Source of the DNA: Marsupella aquatica
Lineage: Eukaryota; Marchantiophyta
Assembly: GCA_973895155.1 (NCBI GenBank)
Contig: OZ316891.1
Span: 11,160,001 to 11,224,000, forward strand
Direction: 5' to 3'
DNA: 64,000 nt
The notes beneath the pieces were generated by a model. That model did no database searches. It worked only from the letters and a program-made list of their open reading frames with translations, and was not told the origin of the DNA. Below, in pieces: positions 1-12,099 of the stretch. The position numbers and the translations under genes are program-made. The number at the start of each line of letters is the position of its first letter. The first letter of the stretch is position 1.

Positions 1-161
1 GTTACAGCTCTCAGTAAGTCTCACTCACCAATTAACCACCAAACATGTAGCGTATATGTGACAGCAAACGGTCTCTAGACAAAAATGATTCTTAAGGACC
101 GGATTCTTAGGACAAGGATGTTAGTTTCGCATTTGATGACATAAGTGTGCTGGTCTTACAG

Positions 162-383
162 GTAAATGCAGCGATTGTTCTGTATCCGAACCAGAAAGCA
201 ACCGAAAAGGACATTTTGGATTTCGTCAAGAAGAATTTAGCTCCTTTCAAAATTCCAAAACGAATTTTTTTCGCAGACACACTTCCTCGTACTGCTACTG
301 GAAAAATTCAGCGTCGATTCGTTGCGGAGCACTTCCTCTCAAAGGACAACGGATCAACAAGCAAAAAGGAAAGCTCAGGTTAG
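162..383 (+). CDS. AAE3: Oxalate-CoA ligase (AAE3-like acyl-activating enzyme), last exon, partial
   Basis: This is the last coding exon of an adenylate-forming enzyme whose upstream exons lie outside the window. An acceptor (tcttacag) precedes position 162. The translated C-terminal subdomain contains the A10 motif LPRTATGKIQRR, whose Lys is the catalytic lysine of ANL-superfamily ligases, preceded by KNLAPFKIPKRIFF. Spacing and wording fit plant AAE3 (oxalyl-CoA synthetase), which in known plants makes oxalyl-CoA from oxalate, CoA and ATP in the cytosol. Read straight through, the exon ends at a TAG at 381-383 after a Ser/Lys-rich tail. However, an AG|GTTAGC donor at 378/379 would remove that stop and join the exon in phase 1 to the decarboxylase exon at 751. 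Assignment as an acyl-CoA synthetase is sure; oxalate specificity is inferred from wording and from the neighbour. Confidence 0.8.
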   Translation, partial: VNAAIVLYPNQKATEKDILDFVKKNLAPFKIPKRIFFADTLPRTATGKIQRRFVAEHFLSKDNGSTSKKESSG

Positions 384-750
384 CATGCATTGTGGAATAT
401 GTCTTTGCTTGCAGAATAGCTATCAAGGGGAGTTTCCATTATGAGATCATAAAACAGGGGGAATGCCCTCTTTCAGTTGTACAGTGATTACAATCTATCA
501 ATACCGAGATGAACATGTTCATACCTTCAGCTTTACTTTTGATTGGAGTTTCTACTATCTTTTATCAATTTTCAACCTTTGTCACCAGAGAACACCACGA
601 AGGTCTAGCAACAGTCCCAAGAATCCTGTTTGAATCCGATTTGAATACACTTTCAAGAATTGAATGGTCTCCAAAGTTGGAAAGCTGGGATGGAATTGTT
701 TGAAGGGCGTACTTTTACTGTCATGTATGATGTTTGTTTCTGCAATTCAG
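379..750 (+). other. Intron or intergenic spacer between ligase and decarboxylase
   Basis: The 372-bp spacer starts GTTAGC and ends TTCAG and could be removed as a phase-1 intron joining the two oxalate enzymes. No obvious polyadenylation signal or TATA-containing promoter is seen. A 64-codon frame from an ATG at 509 resembles nothing I know. Confidence 0.45.
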
Positions 751-2806
751 TGACAGCAACTCAACAGGAGAAGACAACACGTCTTTTAGATGGGAACCTT
801 TTCGCAGCCAAAGCCCTCGCTAAAGCTGGAGTGGAACATATGTATGGTGTAGTTGGTATACCTGTAACAACTTTGGCTAACTGTGCCATGAGAGAAGGCA
901 TTCGTTTCATCGCCTTTCACAATGAGCAATCAGCAGGCTATGCAGCCAGTGCTTCAGGCTACTTGACTGGGAAGCCTGGAGTACTTCTGACTGTGTCAGG
1001 ACCAGGTGCTGTACATGGTCTTGCTGGGTTGAGTAATGGAATGATCAATACATGGCCGATACTCATGGTGTCAGGGTCAAGTGTACAAGCTGATGTGGGA
1101 AAAGGTGACTTTCAAGAATTGGACCAGGTTGAAATTGTGAAGCCATTTGTTAAGTACTCGGCGAAGGCAAAGAGTATAAGGGAAATTCCAACTGCCGTGG
1201 CTGAGGCTATTTCCGCTTCTGTCAGCTCTAGGCCAGGTGGTACTTATGTTGACATACCTTCAGATGTTCTGCATGAAACCATCAGTGAGGAAGAGGCAGA
1301 GAAACTGTTGGAATGTGTGAGTGAATATGTTCCTATCTGGGGTCGAGCAGACATTCCCAAGGAGTTGCAAGCTCCAAAAACTGATGTCGGTAAAGCGATT
1401 TCTTTGCTGAGACATGCTCAAAAACCTCTCATTGTTTTTGGAAAGGGAGCTGCTTATGCTCATGCGGAGGAGCCCATCAAGCGTTTAGTTGACATCACAC
1501 ATATACCTTTCCTAGCAACTCCAATGGGAAAGGGTTTACTTCCAGATTCCCATTCCCTCTCTGCAGCTGCCGCCAGATCTCTAGCAATTGGGGAGAGCGA
1601 TGTAGTTTTGGTCGTTGGTGCGAGGCTTAATTGGTTACTACACTTTGGAGAGCCGCCTCGGTGGTCGAAAACTGTGAAGTTTATTCTTGTGGATATCTCA
1701 AAAGAAGAGATAGAATTTCGCAAACCCACGCTTGGTCTGGTTGGAGATGCAAGAGTGGTTCTGCAGCAGATTGCTGCTGACGTTAAAGACGATCCATTTT
1801 GTTTTGGTGATCAGCACCCGTGGTTGCAGAAACTTAAGGCGAAGTCACAAGCAAACATTGAGAAAATGGCTGCGTCTTTGGCTAAAGTTGTTGTACCCTT
1901 CAATTATCTCACTCCATTGCGGATAATCCGTGATGCAATATTGGCCGAGGGCTCACCAGCACCAATACTTGTATCAGAGGGCGCAAACACGATGGACGTT
2001 GGGAGGTCAGTCTTGGAACAAACAGAGCCCCGAACGAGACTTGATGCAGGGACATGGGGAACAATGGGAGTAGGTCTTGGGTACACAATTGCTGCAGCTG
2101 TGACACAACCTGGGCGGCTTATTGTGGCCGTTGAAGGAGATTCCGGGTTTGGGTTCAGTGCCATGGAGGTCGAGGTATTATTATCATTACTAGTTGTGCA
2201 TTTTTCTTTTTGTTAAGCTTAATGACAAGGGCAGGCAAATGTCGAGGGATGTGATATGCAGTGGCGGCATTCAAGCTGGAAGTGCCGGATGTATGAGACA
2301 GCCAGACGCTAGAATTCCCGATTTTGCCAGAATGATGTTCAGTTTCCCTGAGAGTGAAGATTTTGAAGTAGTGCATGGTGCCTTTTCTCATAAGAATGAT
2401 ATCTATTCAGAGTCATTTCGGGTATATGAATCAGTGAGAGTGGATCATCATCGTAAGATAACTAATGCTATTTTTTGTTTTCTTTGTGTAGACTTTGGTG
2501 CGGTACAGACTGCCAGTGGTGATCATTGTCTTCAATAACGGAGGTGTATATGGTGGGGACCGAAGAACGCCCGAGGAAACCTTGGGTCCTTATAAAGATG
2601 ATCCAGCTCCAACTTCGTTCGTACCTGGTGCACGCTATGATCTTCTCATTGAGGCTTTTGGCGGCAAAGGATATCTAGTGGGAACTCCAGAGGAACTTCA
2701 AAGTGCTCTGAAGGAGTCTTTTGCAGCTCGGAAACCTGCAGTCATAAATGTCACCATAGATCCTTTCGCCGGCTCAGAAAGTGGCCGAATGGGGCACAGG
2801 AATTGA
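751..2806 (+). CDS. OXC: Oxalyl-CoA decarboxylase / 2-hydroxyacyl-CoA lyase (ThDP-dependent)
   Basis: Two exons, 751-2174 and 2492-2806, give about 579 residues, the normal family length. The protein is a ThDP enzyme that decarboxylates oxalyl-CoA to formyl-CoA or cleaves 2-hydroxyacyl-CoAs. The N-terminal pyrimidine-binding domain has the cofactor-activating Glu in AFHNEQSAGYAAS and the SGPGAVHGLAG motif. The middle domain has FGKGAAYAHAEEP and VVGARLNWLLHFGE. The C-terminal diphosphate domain has EGDSGFGFSAMEVE, then NNGGVYGGDRR after the intron, so the intron splits the ThDP-binding GDx(24-28)NN motif. The intron is GT-AG, phase 0. The start is the puzzle: the family N terminus (around LLDGNLFAAKALAKAGVEHM) begins in the exon at 751, whose acceptor is aattcag. 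The only nearby in-frame ATGs (690, 723) lie in sequence that does not look like the family. Either an upstream small exon or a fusion to the preceding ligase supplies the start. It may act in oxalate breakdown with the ligase. Confidence 0.93.
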
Positions 2807-5611
2807 TGGCAGAATGACATACTTGGGCATTCATCACTCCGGGCTGAAAGATCAAAGTTGACACATGTGCTGTGTACGAGCTGTTGTGGAGAGGTGGGAG
2901 ATGGACATCTGACATTTCATTAGAAACCCTTTCCAGGAAGCCACACGATGTATTTTCCGGCCATATGTCCATATATGCCACAGACTAAATTAATGGATTT
3001 CTAAGTCATGAAAGGAAGCGCTGGCCAGGGAAGAACGTTGTGATTACTAGTAAGGGAACAATATCGACTAAATGGAAGATAACTTTTTAACACTGGAACA
3101 GGCTATGGACAGGAGACGGAATTGGGGACAAGGGAAAAATATGATGTTGCAGTGCATCCCAAAATCTATCGTATGTGAGATACCGTGGAGAGGGTAACGA
3201 TGACCCTACATCCTGAACACGTTGGCTTACTGGATTGGAACTTCACGACATTAGCCTGCAGAACAATTCAGAAAACACATCCAAACTGAAAGATTCGAAT
3301 GGGCGATTCTTCAAGTACTGCCACCATTCTTGCCTAAAATTTACCGAAATGACCTGCAAAGGTCCAACCAATTCATCTGGTAAAAGTCTTTGTCTCGACT
3401 CACCTCATCGAAGGACTTTTCATGGGTGAATCTGAATGAGAACACAAAGTGTTTACGAATACTGAAGTTATCGACTTGGGTTGCCATAAGCTGGGACTAC
3501 CTGGCGCCCCCCCCCCCCCCCCCCCCAAACTATTGGAATTTTCTAAGGTTTCCCCAAACAAATTTATTTACTAACCTGACCCCTTGTGTATATGGGTTAG
3601 TATTGCCTCAGTAGATGCCTTTGTCATCATTGGTGTAGGGTCTCCTGCTGCCACTTGGCAAGGTTCCGTTGACTGTGAGCTTGACCCGGGTTATCTTGGC
3701 AGAACCATTGAATGGTCAGGTTCAGGGCCTTTGAGACCCAAGGTAGGTTGACTTTACAAGTTGGCCGGAGTTTTTACCAGGCATGAAACTGAGCCTGGAT
3801 TTTAGGTGTCTGATTAGATGCCATGCTTTGAGGTGGAAAAACCTGCACACAGATTCACACTTCTTCTAAAGAGAATCCAGTCCAGCAAGACTGCGAATGA
3901 TGAAAATACAAGGGGACATATTTTGCAGAAGTTTATGGCACCTTCAAAGATCTGTTAAACTTCCACCCATTCCAGTGTGCCTCGTATGCAGAAAAGTACC
4001 TGAACCAGGGTGCAATGTAGGTTTGAGCGTTCCCAACATGGAAATTGCCGCATGGGGTTTTTAAAGTGAAAGTTGCTGGAGCAGTTTGAATAAAAGATGC
4101 AAGTTCTTTTCATTAGAGAAAAGAGCACCTAAGCTGCCGCAAACCTCATGTAAAATCCCCATTAATCAACCATAGCATGCTATTTTAACTTATTGCAAAT
4201 AAATTAGGTTAAATTCATTACAGGTGATTACATGTGGTAGAAGAAGTGCAAGGTATACATATACAGCCTGCACTCCATAGTTAGTGGGTGTGTGTCTATT
4301 ACAACTAGGGGGAGAGAAAAAAAGGATGAGTAGGGATTTTGTTTTTCCCTTTTTGAATAGCTTTTCCTGTTTTAAAAAGGTTTGACCTCTTTGTCTTTTT
4401 AGGAGGTGGGGTTTGAGGGTTTGCTGGTATTTTATCCGGTAGTAGGTCATAATTGTTTTTTCGCTGGTTGTTGTGTGATGTGACCTTTTTTCCCTTGGGA
4501 GAGAAGAGGGGCAACTTTTTAAAAATTAAAAAAATAAAATTTAAAGTAAACCTGGGAAACCCCACATATAGAGAAGAGTCAGTCACAACAATTGAACCCA
4601 ATACTTATCACTTTCTACTCAAGTGAGCTCTCTCACGGCTAGGGGCAAGTATTTTTTAAGGCCTGTATAATAAAGTATAAGTTACCAATTAAATACTAGC
4701 CCTGCAAGAAAGGAAATAAAAAACATAAGCAAGTTCTAATAATGATTCTTGTGCATGGATGGGACAAGGATCATGACATCTTTTAACTACATCCTTTCCT
4801 TCACAAGCATTTTAGCACAACAACACTGATTGTGCAACAACATTTTTCTGAATGTCATTTTTTCTACAAATGACATCTTCTTGCACAATCACTTTTTTGT
4901 GCATTTAATTTTGTTTGCATTGACATCATTTGTGCAACACACAAGTATTGAGCTAGTAGATCCATAAAACAGTTGGTAAAATTGGGAGACTCTATTAAAC
5001 AATGAATAACTTATGAACCCTTAGTGTTCTCTCTGAGGCGTAATCAATCACAAACTTGAATTGCCTTTTTAGGCCCCATTTCAAAGATTCAAGTTAAAGC
5101 AATTTCCACCAGTTCATTGGTATTTAGATTGGTTCCTAAAATATATGACATGATTTAGATTTTCCCTGGTTTTTTAATCTATAATTGGGTTGCAATATTG
5201 TATACCCGTCCCTCGGGCCGTCCCTTCATAAACTTTGGAATTGGTACATTTGAGGTTTTTATAAGCTTCCAAGATCACGGATAACGCCCACAATTCCCAC
5301 ACCTGAATGTACAAGGTTCAGTCAACTGATCATATAGCTGGGCATCAGGGACAAGCTAGATTTACATCCATCCATTTCATGGGGTCCCGGCAAATGCACT
5401 TCAAAATATGACATATAAGGTGTATGACACATCCCTCCACACCATGATAAACCCGGTTATTTCCTTGAAATCAATGAGTGCACACCCTAACACATTTTGA
5501 TGTGTGATTGATTACTGGCAGGGCATCAAATGCCCAAATGTTTACGGGTCCAGTTAGAGACTTCTGTAAATCTAAAAATTCTGTCAAAATTCCATGTCAC
5601 CCTGTAAATAT
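2807..5611. other. Gene-free stretch downstream of the decarboxylase
   Basis: The first few hundred bases are probably 3' UTR. Beyond them there is a C homopolymer near 3507 and AT-rich intergenic DNA with no supported coding frame. Confidence 0.6.
3507..3526. repeat. Poly-C homopolymer tract
   Basis: About 20 consecutive C residues on the plus strand. The exact length is likely to vary and may be affected by sequencing error. Confidence 0.9.
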
Positions 5612-5862
5612 CCAGCCATTAGATGGTTTGAATCGAACGATCTACATCCATTAATTTTGTGTGTGAAGACTCGTGTGGCCTCTCAACTGAAAATGAGCTT
5701 TCATACCGTTAGATGTTATGAATCCAAGTAACCATCCAGATTCATTTTGTGTGTGAATACTCGTGTGGTCTTTTAGCTCAAAAAGAACTCTTACACCATT
5801 AGATGTTTTGAATCCAACGATCTATGTTGCTTTTGTGTGTGAAGCCTCGTGTGAAGAGTAAT
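5612..5862. repeat. Tandem repeat, about 92-bp unit, three copies
   Basis: Three diverged units share the order TTAGATG, TTTGAATC, an AACGATCTAC-like segment, TTTTGTGTGTGAA and CTCGTGTG. The unit is about 92 bp and the last copy is shorter. Non-coding. Confidence 0.8.
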
Positions 5863-6002
5863 GTCACTTCTCAATACAAACGACTATCAACCTAAACCTA
5901 TCCATGCTTGGATGTCGAGATAACTAGATTATGCCCTTTATGGTGCCTAAAGAATAAGAAGAACTTGGGCAATATGTGGGCTTTGAAAAAAAATCAATAT
6001 TT

Positions 6003-6111
6003 TGTGAGAATAGAATGGAATGAACATGTGTATAGTCGGGAATAGGAGTACATATAGTGGGACCAGGGTGACCGACTGGTCCGGTCGTCCGGTCAAAGGT
6101 AGAGTCTAACA
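6003..6111 (-). repeat. 3' LTR of the copia element
   Basis: 109 bp, TG...CA ends on the minus strand, flanked outside by TATTT. It matches the 5' LTR except for two neighbouring bases (GA versus AG in the GGTGACC.. region). Confidence 0.93.
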
Positions 6112-6120
6112 CTCCCCTTT
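6112..6120 (-). other. Polypurine tract of the copia element
   Basis: The minus strand reads AAAGGGGAG immediately before the TGTTAGAC start of the 3' LTR, the expected position for plus-strand DNA priming. Confidence 0.8.
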
Positions 6121-6422
6121 GGATATATAGTGACAACTATATAGACAACATAGACTATACCTATTATATCATGTTCATAGGAAATACATGATATAAGTAC
6201 AATTGAGGTAGACTGCCTCGTTAAAAAACCTTTATCAACTCTAGCTTAGTAAAAACTCTACCAGTGTAGCAGAGAAAAATATGAGTGCTAAAGGAAAAAG
6301 AGTGCAGCCTAACAGTCCTCGTCGTAATAAATGTCAGTATTAAATAAACTCAGATGTTATAGTAAATCTAGCTTTAATATTTGTCTCAACAGTAGGTCGT
6401 CAGCATCATGTCATCAGCAGCA

Positions 6423-7256
6423 TCAATCGTCATGTGGAGTAGCAGCTTCCACGGTCATCATGCGTCGCACACTCCGCAGTCCAATCGCCTGGCAGTGTCG
6501 GTGATGAACTGATGGTGGTAGTGATTTGGTGAAGAGATCTGCACAGTTGTCTACACTTGAAATCTGCAAAATGTTGATCTCTTTTCCATGTAACTCGTGG
6601 GTGTAGAAAAACTTTGGAGCTATATGCTTCACGCGATCGCCTTTGATGAATCCTTTTGTGATCTACTGTATACATGCTGCGTTATCCTCAAAAATGTTAG
6701 TAGGCTTTGTTAGTGGTGGTAGGCCGCATTTGGTGTTGATGTGATTTATAAAGGATCGTAACCAAACAGCTTCACGACTAGCCTCATGTAGGGCTAAGAT
6801 TTCTGAGTGATTTGATGAGGTTGCTGTTAGGGTCTGTTTCATGCTTTTCCAAGAAAAAGCGGTACCCCCTATGGTAAAAACATATCCAATTTGGGATTTT
6901 GCGGTATCAGTGTCGGAGAGGTATCCGGCATCCGCATATCCTATGAGCTCGTGGTTTGCACCGAATGGGTAAAATAACCCGGTATCGGTGGTTCCACGTA
7001 GGTACCTAAATACGTGCTTAACTCCGTTCTAGTGTCTGGCTGTGGGAGTTGCATTGTGTCTAGCTAGTAAGTTAACTACAAATGCAATGTCTGGTCGTGT
7101 CTGATTTGCTAGATACATTAATGCTCCTATCGCAGAAAGATACAGAGTTTCTGGTCCTAATAGTGGTTCATGTTCTTCGCGTTTGCGAAAAACATCAGTA
7201 TTGTTTTCTAATGAACGTACTACCATTGGTGACGTCAATGGGTGTGCTAGGTTCAT
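6423..7256 (-). pseudogene. Copia RNase H region, broken
   Basis: Minus-strand translation gives the copia RNase H region: GALMYLANQTRPDIAF, then (in a continuing frame) an IGYADAGYLSD-like segment and a SWKSMKQTLTATSSNHSE-like segment. The C-terminal part, with ISSVDNCADLFTKSLPP, lies in another frame, so there is a frameshift near 6640-6670. A TAG interrupts the frame at about 7029, at a position that is usually Trp in copia, and another TAG precedes 7256 at the junction with reverse transcriptase. This is a dead copy. Confidence 0.85.
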
Positions 7257-7262
7257 ATTGAA

Positions 7263-8812
7263 CTATTTTAGGATCTTTTCAGTTTGTGTTGTCTGATGGA
7301 GCATCATGCCAGTGGGTAGGATCTCTAGTTGTAAGCCTAAGAAAAATTTTGTATGTCCAAGGTCTTTCATCTCAAATGTTGATTTAAGACTGGTAATAGT
7401 ATCTTCTGTAAGTTGGGGTGTCCCAAATATATTTAAGTCATCAACATAAATAGAGACTATGACATATTCGTCATCCACATGTTTAATAAATAAACATGGT
7501 GTAATGGCATCATGGAAAAAACCCATGACAATCATTTCATCAGTAAATCTTTGATACCATACTCTGCCACTTTGTTTCAGGCCATATAATGCCTTCAACA
7601 CGCGGATAGCTAGTCCGCGGCGAGTATTCCGTACGGTTGACACAACGGTGTCATTATTATGAGTTATATGTGTAGATGACACATGAGGTGTAACTTGAGA
7701 TAATTGTGTTATAATCTTATGTAAATATGGGATATGCGATTTAGCGCCTTGAGCTAAAGCTCGGCGACGTTGCTCCGACTCGGGAGGCGATCGCATGTAT
7801 AGACAAGTGTCTAAAGTTCCATATAGATATGCGGTCGCAACATCCAGTTGTCGCATTTGTAGTTTATGGAAAATGGCAAATCCGATAAGGTATCGGAATG
7901 TTGTGCTATCCATAACCGGTGAGTAAGTTTCATCGTAATGAATTCCCGGTTGTTGGGTAAATCCTTTCCCTACCAGGCGTGCTTTGTAGCGTACAACTTG
8001 GCCTTTATCATTTTTTTTGCGGACGAATGTCCACTTGTAGCCAATGAGGTGTACGTCTTGCGGTGTTGGCTCGATTGGGCCAAAAGTGTATCTGCTTAGT
8101 AGGGAATCTAATTCTCCGTTGATAGCTTTTTGCCATTCAAGCCAATCTGGTCTGTTTTGGCATTCTAAGATGGATATTGGTTCGGGTGTCTCGTCTGTGA
8201 TATGTGTTGCCACCATTAATGCAAAAGCATCATCTATTGAAGTAGTATTTCTATCCCACATCGTACCGGTGTGTGAATAGTGGATAGAAATCTCTTCATG
8301 AGTTGTGGATTCAGTATGATCGACGTTAGGTGAAGGTGGTATAGATGAAGCACGCCTTCGTGGTTGTTTATCTTTTGATCCCAAGGGTCTACCTCATTTT
8401 GCACGAGGTTGGGATGTACTTGCTGGCTCACTTGATAATTTGATGCGAGCAGATGCTCTCGCAGCTGGAATATGTGAGTGGGTAAGTTGTGATGTGTCAA
8501 CGAAAGTGTCAGGAAGTTCTTCCACAATCTTGTGGAGTTGCAGAATTCTTTGAACTTCTTTCTCCCCTTGATTTGTTCTAGGGTCTTGCCAAAATGGCGA
8601 GTGTCTTTCCCACTCCAAAGGTGGTTGTGGGTGTTCAAGGGTTACTAATGGTGGGTAAATGTGTTCATCAAAATGGCAATCTAGAAATCTGGCTTTAAAA
8701 ATGTCGCCAGTTGTAGGTTCCATATATCGGATTATGGACGGTGAGTCAAATCCAATGTATATCCCCAACTATCGTTGGGGTCCCATCTTGGTTCGTTTAG
8801 GTGGAGTAATGG
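7263..8812 (-). pseudogene. Copia reverse transcriptase region, broken
   Basis: The minus-strand frame 8384-7263 holds the reverse transcriptase core: VRYKARLVGKGFTQQPGIHY, ALYGLKQSGRVWYQRF and the catalytic YVDDLNIFG box, then DLGHTKFFLGLQLE. The stretch 8768-8394 carries the region linking integrase to reverse transcriptase (GIYIGFDSPSIIRYMEPTTG). It is separated by an in-frame TGA at about 8392 in an AT-hook-like Lys/Arg/Gly/Pro segment. Another stop (TAG) lies just before 8768. Both stops disable expression. Confidence 0.88.
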
Positions 8813-8820
8813 GGACCATT

Positions 8821-9850
8821 CCCTGGGCCCTTAGTGTTACTAATACAGGGAGGACGTGCGAACAACGCAAGGGTATTTTTAATGTAATGCAAACTAATTT
8901 TTATAATAGTTTTTAAAGTAGGCAACATCCCTCTATATACATTTACCACAATATTAGTAATAAGGCAAGAATCAAATACATGTCACATAAATCTTATGCA
9001 AGGGTACCCAAAATGCCAAGTACACGCATCACTATATGGTTGACACACATGTCATCACTTCATTTGCACACGTGTCCATATAGTAAATCAGATATTTAAT
9101 TATTATTGTCTTAAGGCAAGTTTGGTTTCGTTGGTCCCCTTATGGTGGAACAAATGGGTTAAGGTAGACATGTTTACCCACATGTTTAGGAGTTAAGTGG
9201 GGAGTTGAGTAAATTTTGGGCCAGGATCTTTGGGCCCAACTTGGTTGGGAAACTGGGATTGATGGGGATCCATGGATCAATCCCACATGGACGGACAAGA
9301 TTATTTTTGAATTCCCTTGAACCAAACAACCATGTATGAGGCCAGATGTGTTTGTGTATTGAGGGAGGGGTCTTGAGCGCTCAAACAATGTTTATTATAG
9401 TTGGTTCAGACTTTGAAGTATTATTCCTGGATTATACATATATAGTACTAATGAAACTAGAAGTTTAGAGACACTTTTGCGAACACTAAGACAAAACTGC
9501 AGGTCTATGTGTAAACTATAGGAAGAACTATAATTTTCTCTCGTCCTAATTTTGTTTATCTATATAAAAGATGTACCTTGAACATCGAGCATAACATACA
9601 AGTCCCCTATGAAAGATAAAGTTTTAACTATTTCAGTATGATATTTGTAATTCTAAAAATTCAAGGGTTTTTTCAATTCCTTGAAAAACTCTTTTATAAT
9701 TTACAAAAGGATAAAATTTAATAGGAAAAGTTAATATTTTTACATTAACAAGGGGATTTTTTTTGTGAACAAAAATATTAAGAAGGGGTACACGGGGGGT
9801 ATCTGTTCTCAGGGGGGTTCACTTGATATAGTAAGAGTGAGGGCCCAGGG
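8821..9850. mobile_element. 1,030-bp TIR transposon (MITE or non-autonomous hAT-like) nested in copia pol
   Basis: Both ends carry an inverted repeat. The left end reads CCCTGGGCCCTTAGTGTTAC; the right end, reverse-complemented, reads CCCTGGGCCCTCACTCTTAC. The element is flanked by the direct repeat GGACCATT (8813-8820, 9851-9858), an 8-bp target duplication as made by hAT transposases. It splits copia pol between the integrase C terminus and the linker to reverse transcriptase. The interior is AT-rich and has no credible transposase, so it is non-autonomous. If the duplication is counted as 9 bp, a Mutator-like origin would be possible. Confidence 0.85.
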
Positions 9851-9858
9851 GGACCATT

Positions 9859-10694
9859 ACTTGACATCCAAATGAACGAAGATGTGATAGGTCAGGTTTA
9901 ATACCGTTAGCAATTTGGTGTGGGATGTAGGTATTAAAAGCCGATGGGTGGTATTGGATTAACGCATTAGCCTGTAATATGGCGTGTCCCCATGCTGAGA
10001 CGGGGAGTTTTGACTGCATTAGTAATGGGCGTGCAATTAACTGAAGACATTTAATGACCGCTTCAGCTAATCCATTCTGAAAATGCACGTGAGATACAAG
10101 ATATTGTACGTCTATGCCAAGTGATGTGCAAAAGTCGTCAAATGTTTCGGATGTGAATTCCCCTGCATTGTCCACTCTTAGTGTCTTAATGGGGTGGTCT
10201 GGGAATTGTGCTTTCACGCGTAGGATTTGCGCCAAAATCCGAGGTATAACCATGTTCATCGTTGAAAGCAGTGTCACATTTGACCATTTAGTTGATGCGT
10301 CGATTAATACCATAAAGTAGCGGAAAGGTCCGCTCGGAGGGTTAATTGGCCCGCAAACATCGGCGTGGATTATTTCCAAGAATTTGGGTATGTTGGTTGG
10401 CAATTTTGATGCCGTGGGCCTTGTTATTAATTTGCCGCGTGAGCATGCAGTGCATGGGGTGCTAGTTGGAATGTGGCGTGTATTGATTGGAATGCCACTT
10501 GAATTCTTAATTATTTTGCTTAGCATTGATTGGCCGGGGTGGCCGAGGCGTGCATGCCAAAGCGCGGGCAATTCACTTGTTTGAGCATTGTTATGCAGAC
10601 ATTCAATATGGGTTACATAAAACCCGCAAGGGTACGAGAAAAGGGTTTCTTTAATGATTTTCCCCGTAGGGGTATTTTCAACCAAGTGTATCAC
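9859..10694 (-). pseudogene. Copia pre-integrase and integrase core, truncated by insertion
   Basis: The minus-strand frame starts with protease-side sequence, then the GAG-pre-integrase motif LWHARLGHPG, the zinc-binding segment with CTACSRGK, and the integrase core. Visible core acids are the D of IHADVCGPINPPSG and the D of LRVDNAGEF; the downstream E lies in FQNGLAEAVIKCLQ. The His of the usual H-x-x-N-G element appears as FQNG after VSHVH. The frame runs into the 1,030-bp insertion after CQVMVP. Confidence 0.88.
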
Positions 10695-10954
10695 TTCCTG
10701 GTCTCTTGTATCGCCCGTCTGGACATGTAGTCCATTTGCTCGTATATCTCTAAAACTAAGGAGATTACGGGTTGCGTTCGGGGCAAAAATGGCGGATTCT
10801 AAGTGAATCGCTGTACCCTGCGGTAGTCTAATGGAAGCTGGGCCGAAGCCTTCTTCTATTTGGCTAGGGCCATTTATAGTGGTCAGGGATCTACGTGAGG
10901 GTGTAATCTTGTGGAAAAGGTGCCTATCCCTGAGGATGGTATGCGTGGTCGCAC
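10695..10954 (-). pseudogene. Copia protease C-terminal part
   Basis: Minus-strand translation continues upstream of the integrase region with sequence such as THTILRDRHLF, INGPSQIEEGFGPASI and FAPNATRNLLSFRDIRANG, the downstream half of a copia aspartic protease. It is separated from its active-site half (13584-13620) by the nested 2.6-kb insertion. Confidence 0.75.
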
Positions 10955-12099
10955 TGTCACTTGCCTATCCAACGATTAATATGTGCAAACCGTACTTTCC
11001 TTTGCTTAAACCGTTGGTATCGTATTACGGGGTCGTGGAGGGACGCTATTTGAAGGATTTTCACACCTAAGGATGAGTATGTTTGATTCCGCTCTCGGAA
11101 GTGTACTTTTTGATCAAGTCTACCGACTGATCTCTCCGTTTTTGATAAAGTCCAAGGGACTGGTCCTACCATCTACAACTCATGCCCACCGGGTGAGTGC
11201 TGTCACCACCCCCCTCTCATGGGCAAGCATACAAACGTTTACAATAAGGTTTGAACACTAGTGACAAGGGCAAATGTTTCCACAACGAAACCGACCACAT
11301 GCACTAGGGGAGGAAAACAAACAACACAAGCAATAACAAGTGACACACAAAATATTGGAACCTCAAGCCAAATCCATATCTCTTGGTGTTTCCCGTAACA
11401 CATGCAAGGGCAACCCGGCCTCCTGCCGTCTGCCCAACTCCTGCCTCCCTGGGACAAGTGCTACGTTCTCCACCTCACTACTCTGGCTTGAACTTCACCT
11501 AATCGGTGCGCTACTCACAAAAGCTACTCAAAAGCATCAAAGCACTACGCTGAGTTCCCCCCCTCACTACTTTGGGGCTCTCCCCCTAAATACCAAAAAA
11601 AACCACACCAAAGCACCCCTCATGGGGTCACAACGATGGCGGCTACCCTAGCGGCGCCGCTAAAACCCTGCACTAAGAAATCCCTAAACTAAAAGGCATG
11701 CGGCACACACATGCTGCTAAAACCCTAAACCCTAAACAAGGGGCCGACGGTGCCCCAACTGTACCCAGTGAACCCTGAAATTGCAAGGCACCCTACAATG
11801 GCCGAAACTAGGTGCCCTATCAATTGTACTTTTGAGCTCACCCTTGGATAGCCCTTCTCCTCCTGATCCCGAATCACTCAGCCGCACTCGCAACGGACAT
11901 CGGACGCCTGAGTTATGGTCGTTTCCGTATCGCGAAAACACAATTTCGCCGGGCCATAACTTGCTCATCCTGGCTCCGTTTGAGGAGCGCCGCCTCTTGT
12001 TGGAATCAGCTCCGCGAGCTCTTTCCAACAAGCCCGTGAGTGACCCCTCACAAAAAAGTTGGAAATCTAGAGGCCGTACAACCACATCCGTACGACTAT

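Noticed and set aside
690-750. ATG codons at 690 and 723 as the start of the oxalyl-CoA decarboxylase
   Set aside because: The encoded MELFEGRTFTVMYDVCFCN has no likeness to family N termini and is followed directly by a good splice acceptor (AATTCAG), so this stretch is more likely intron.
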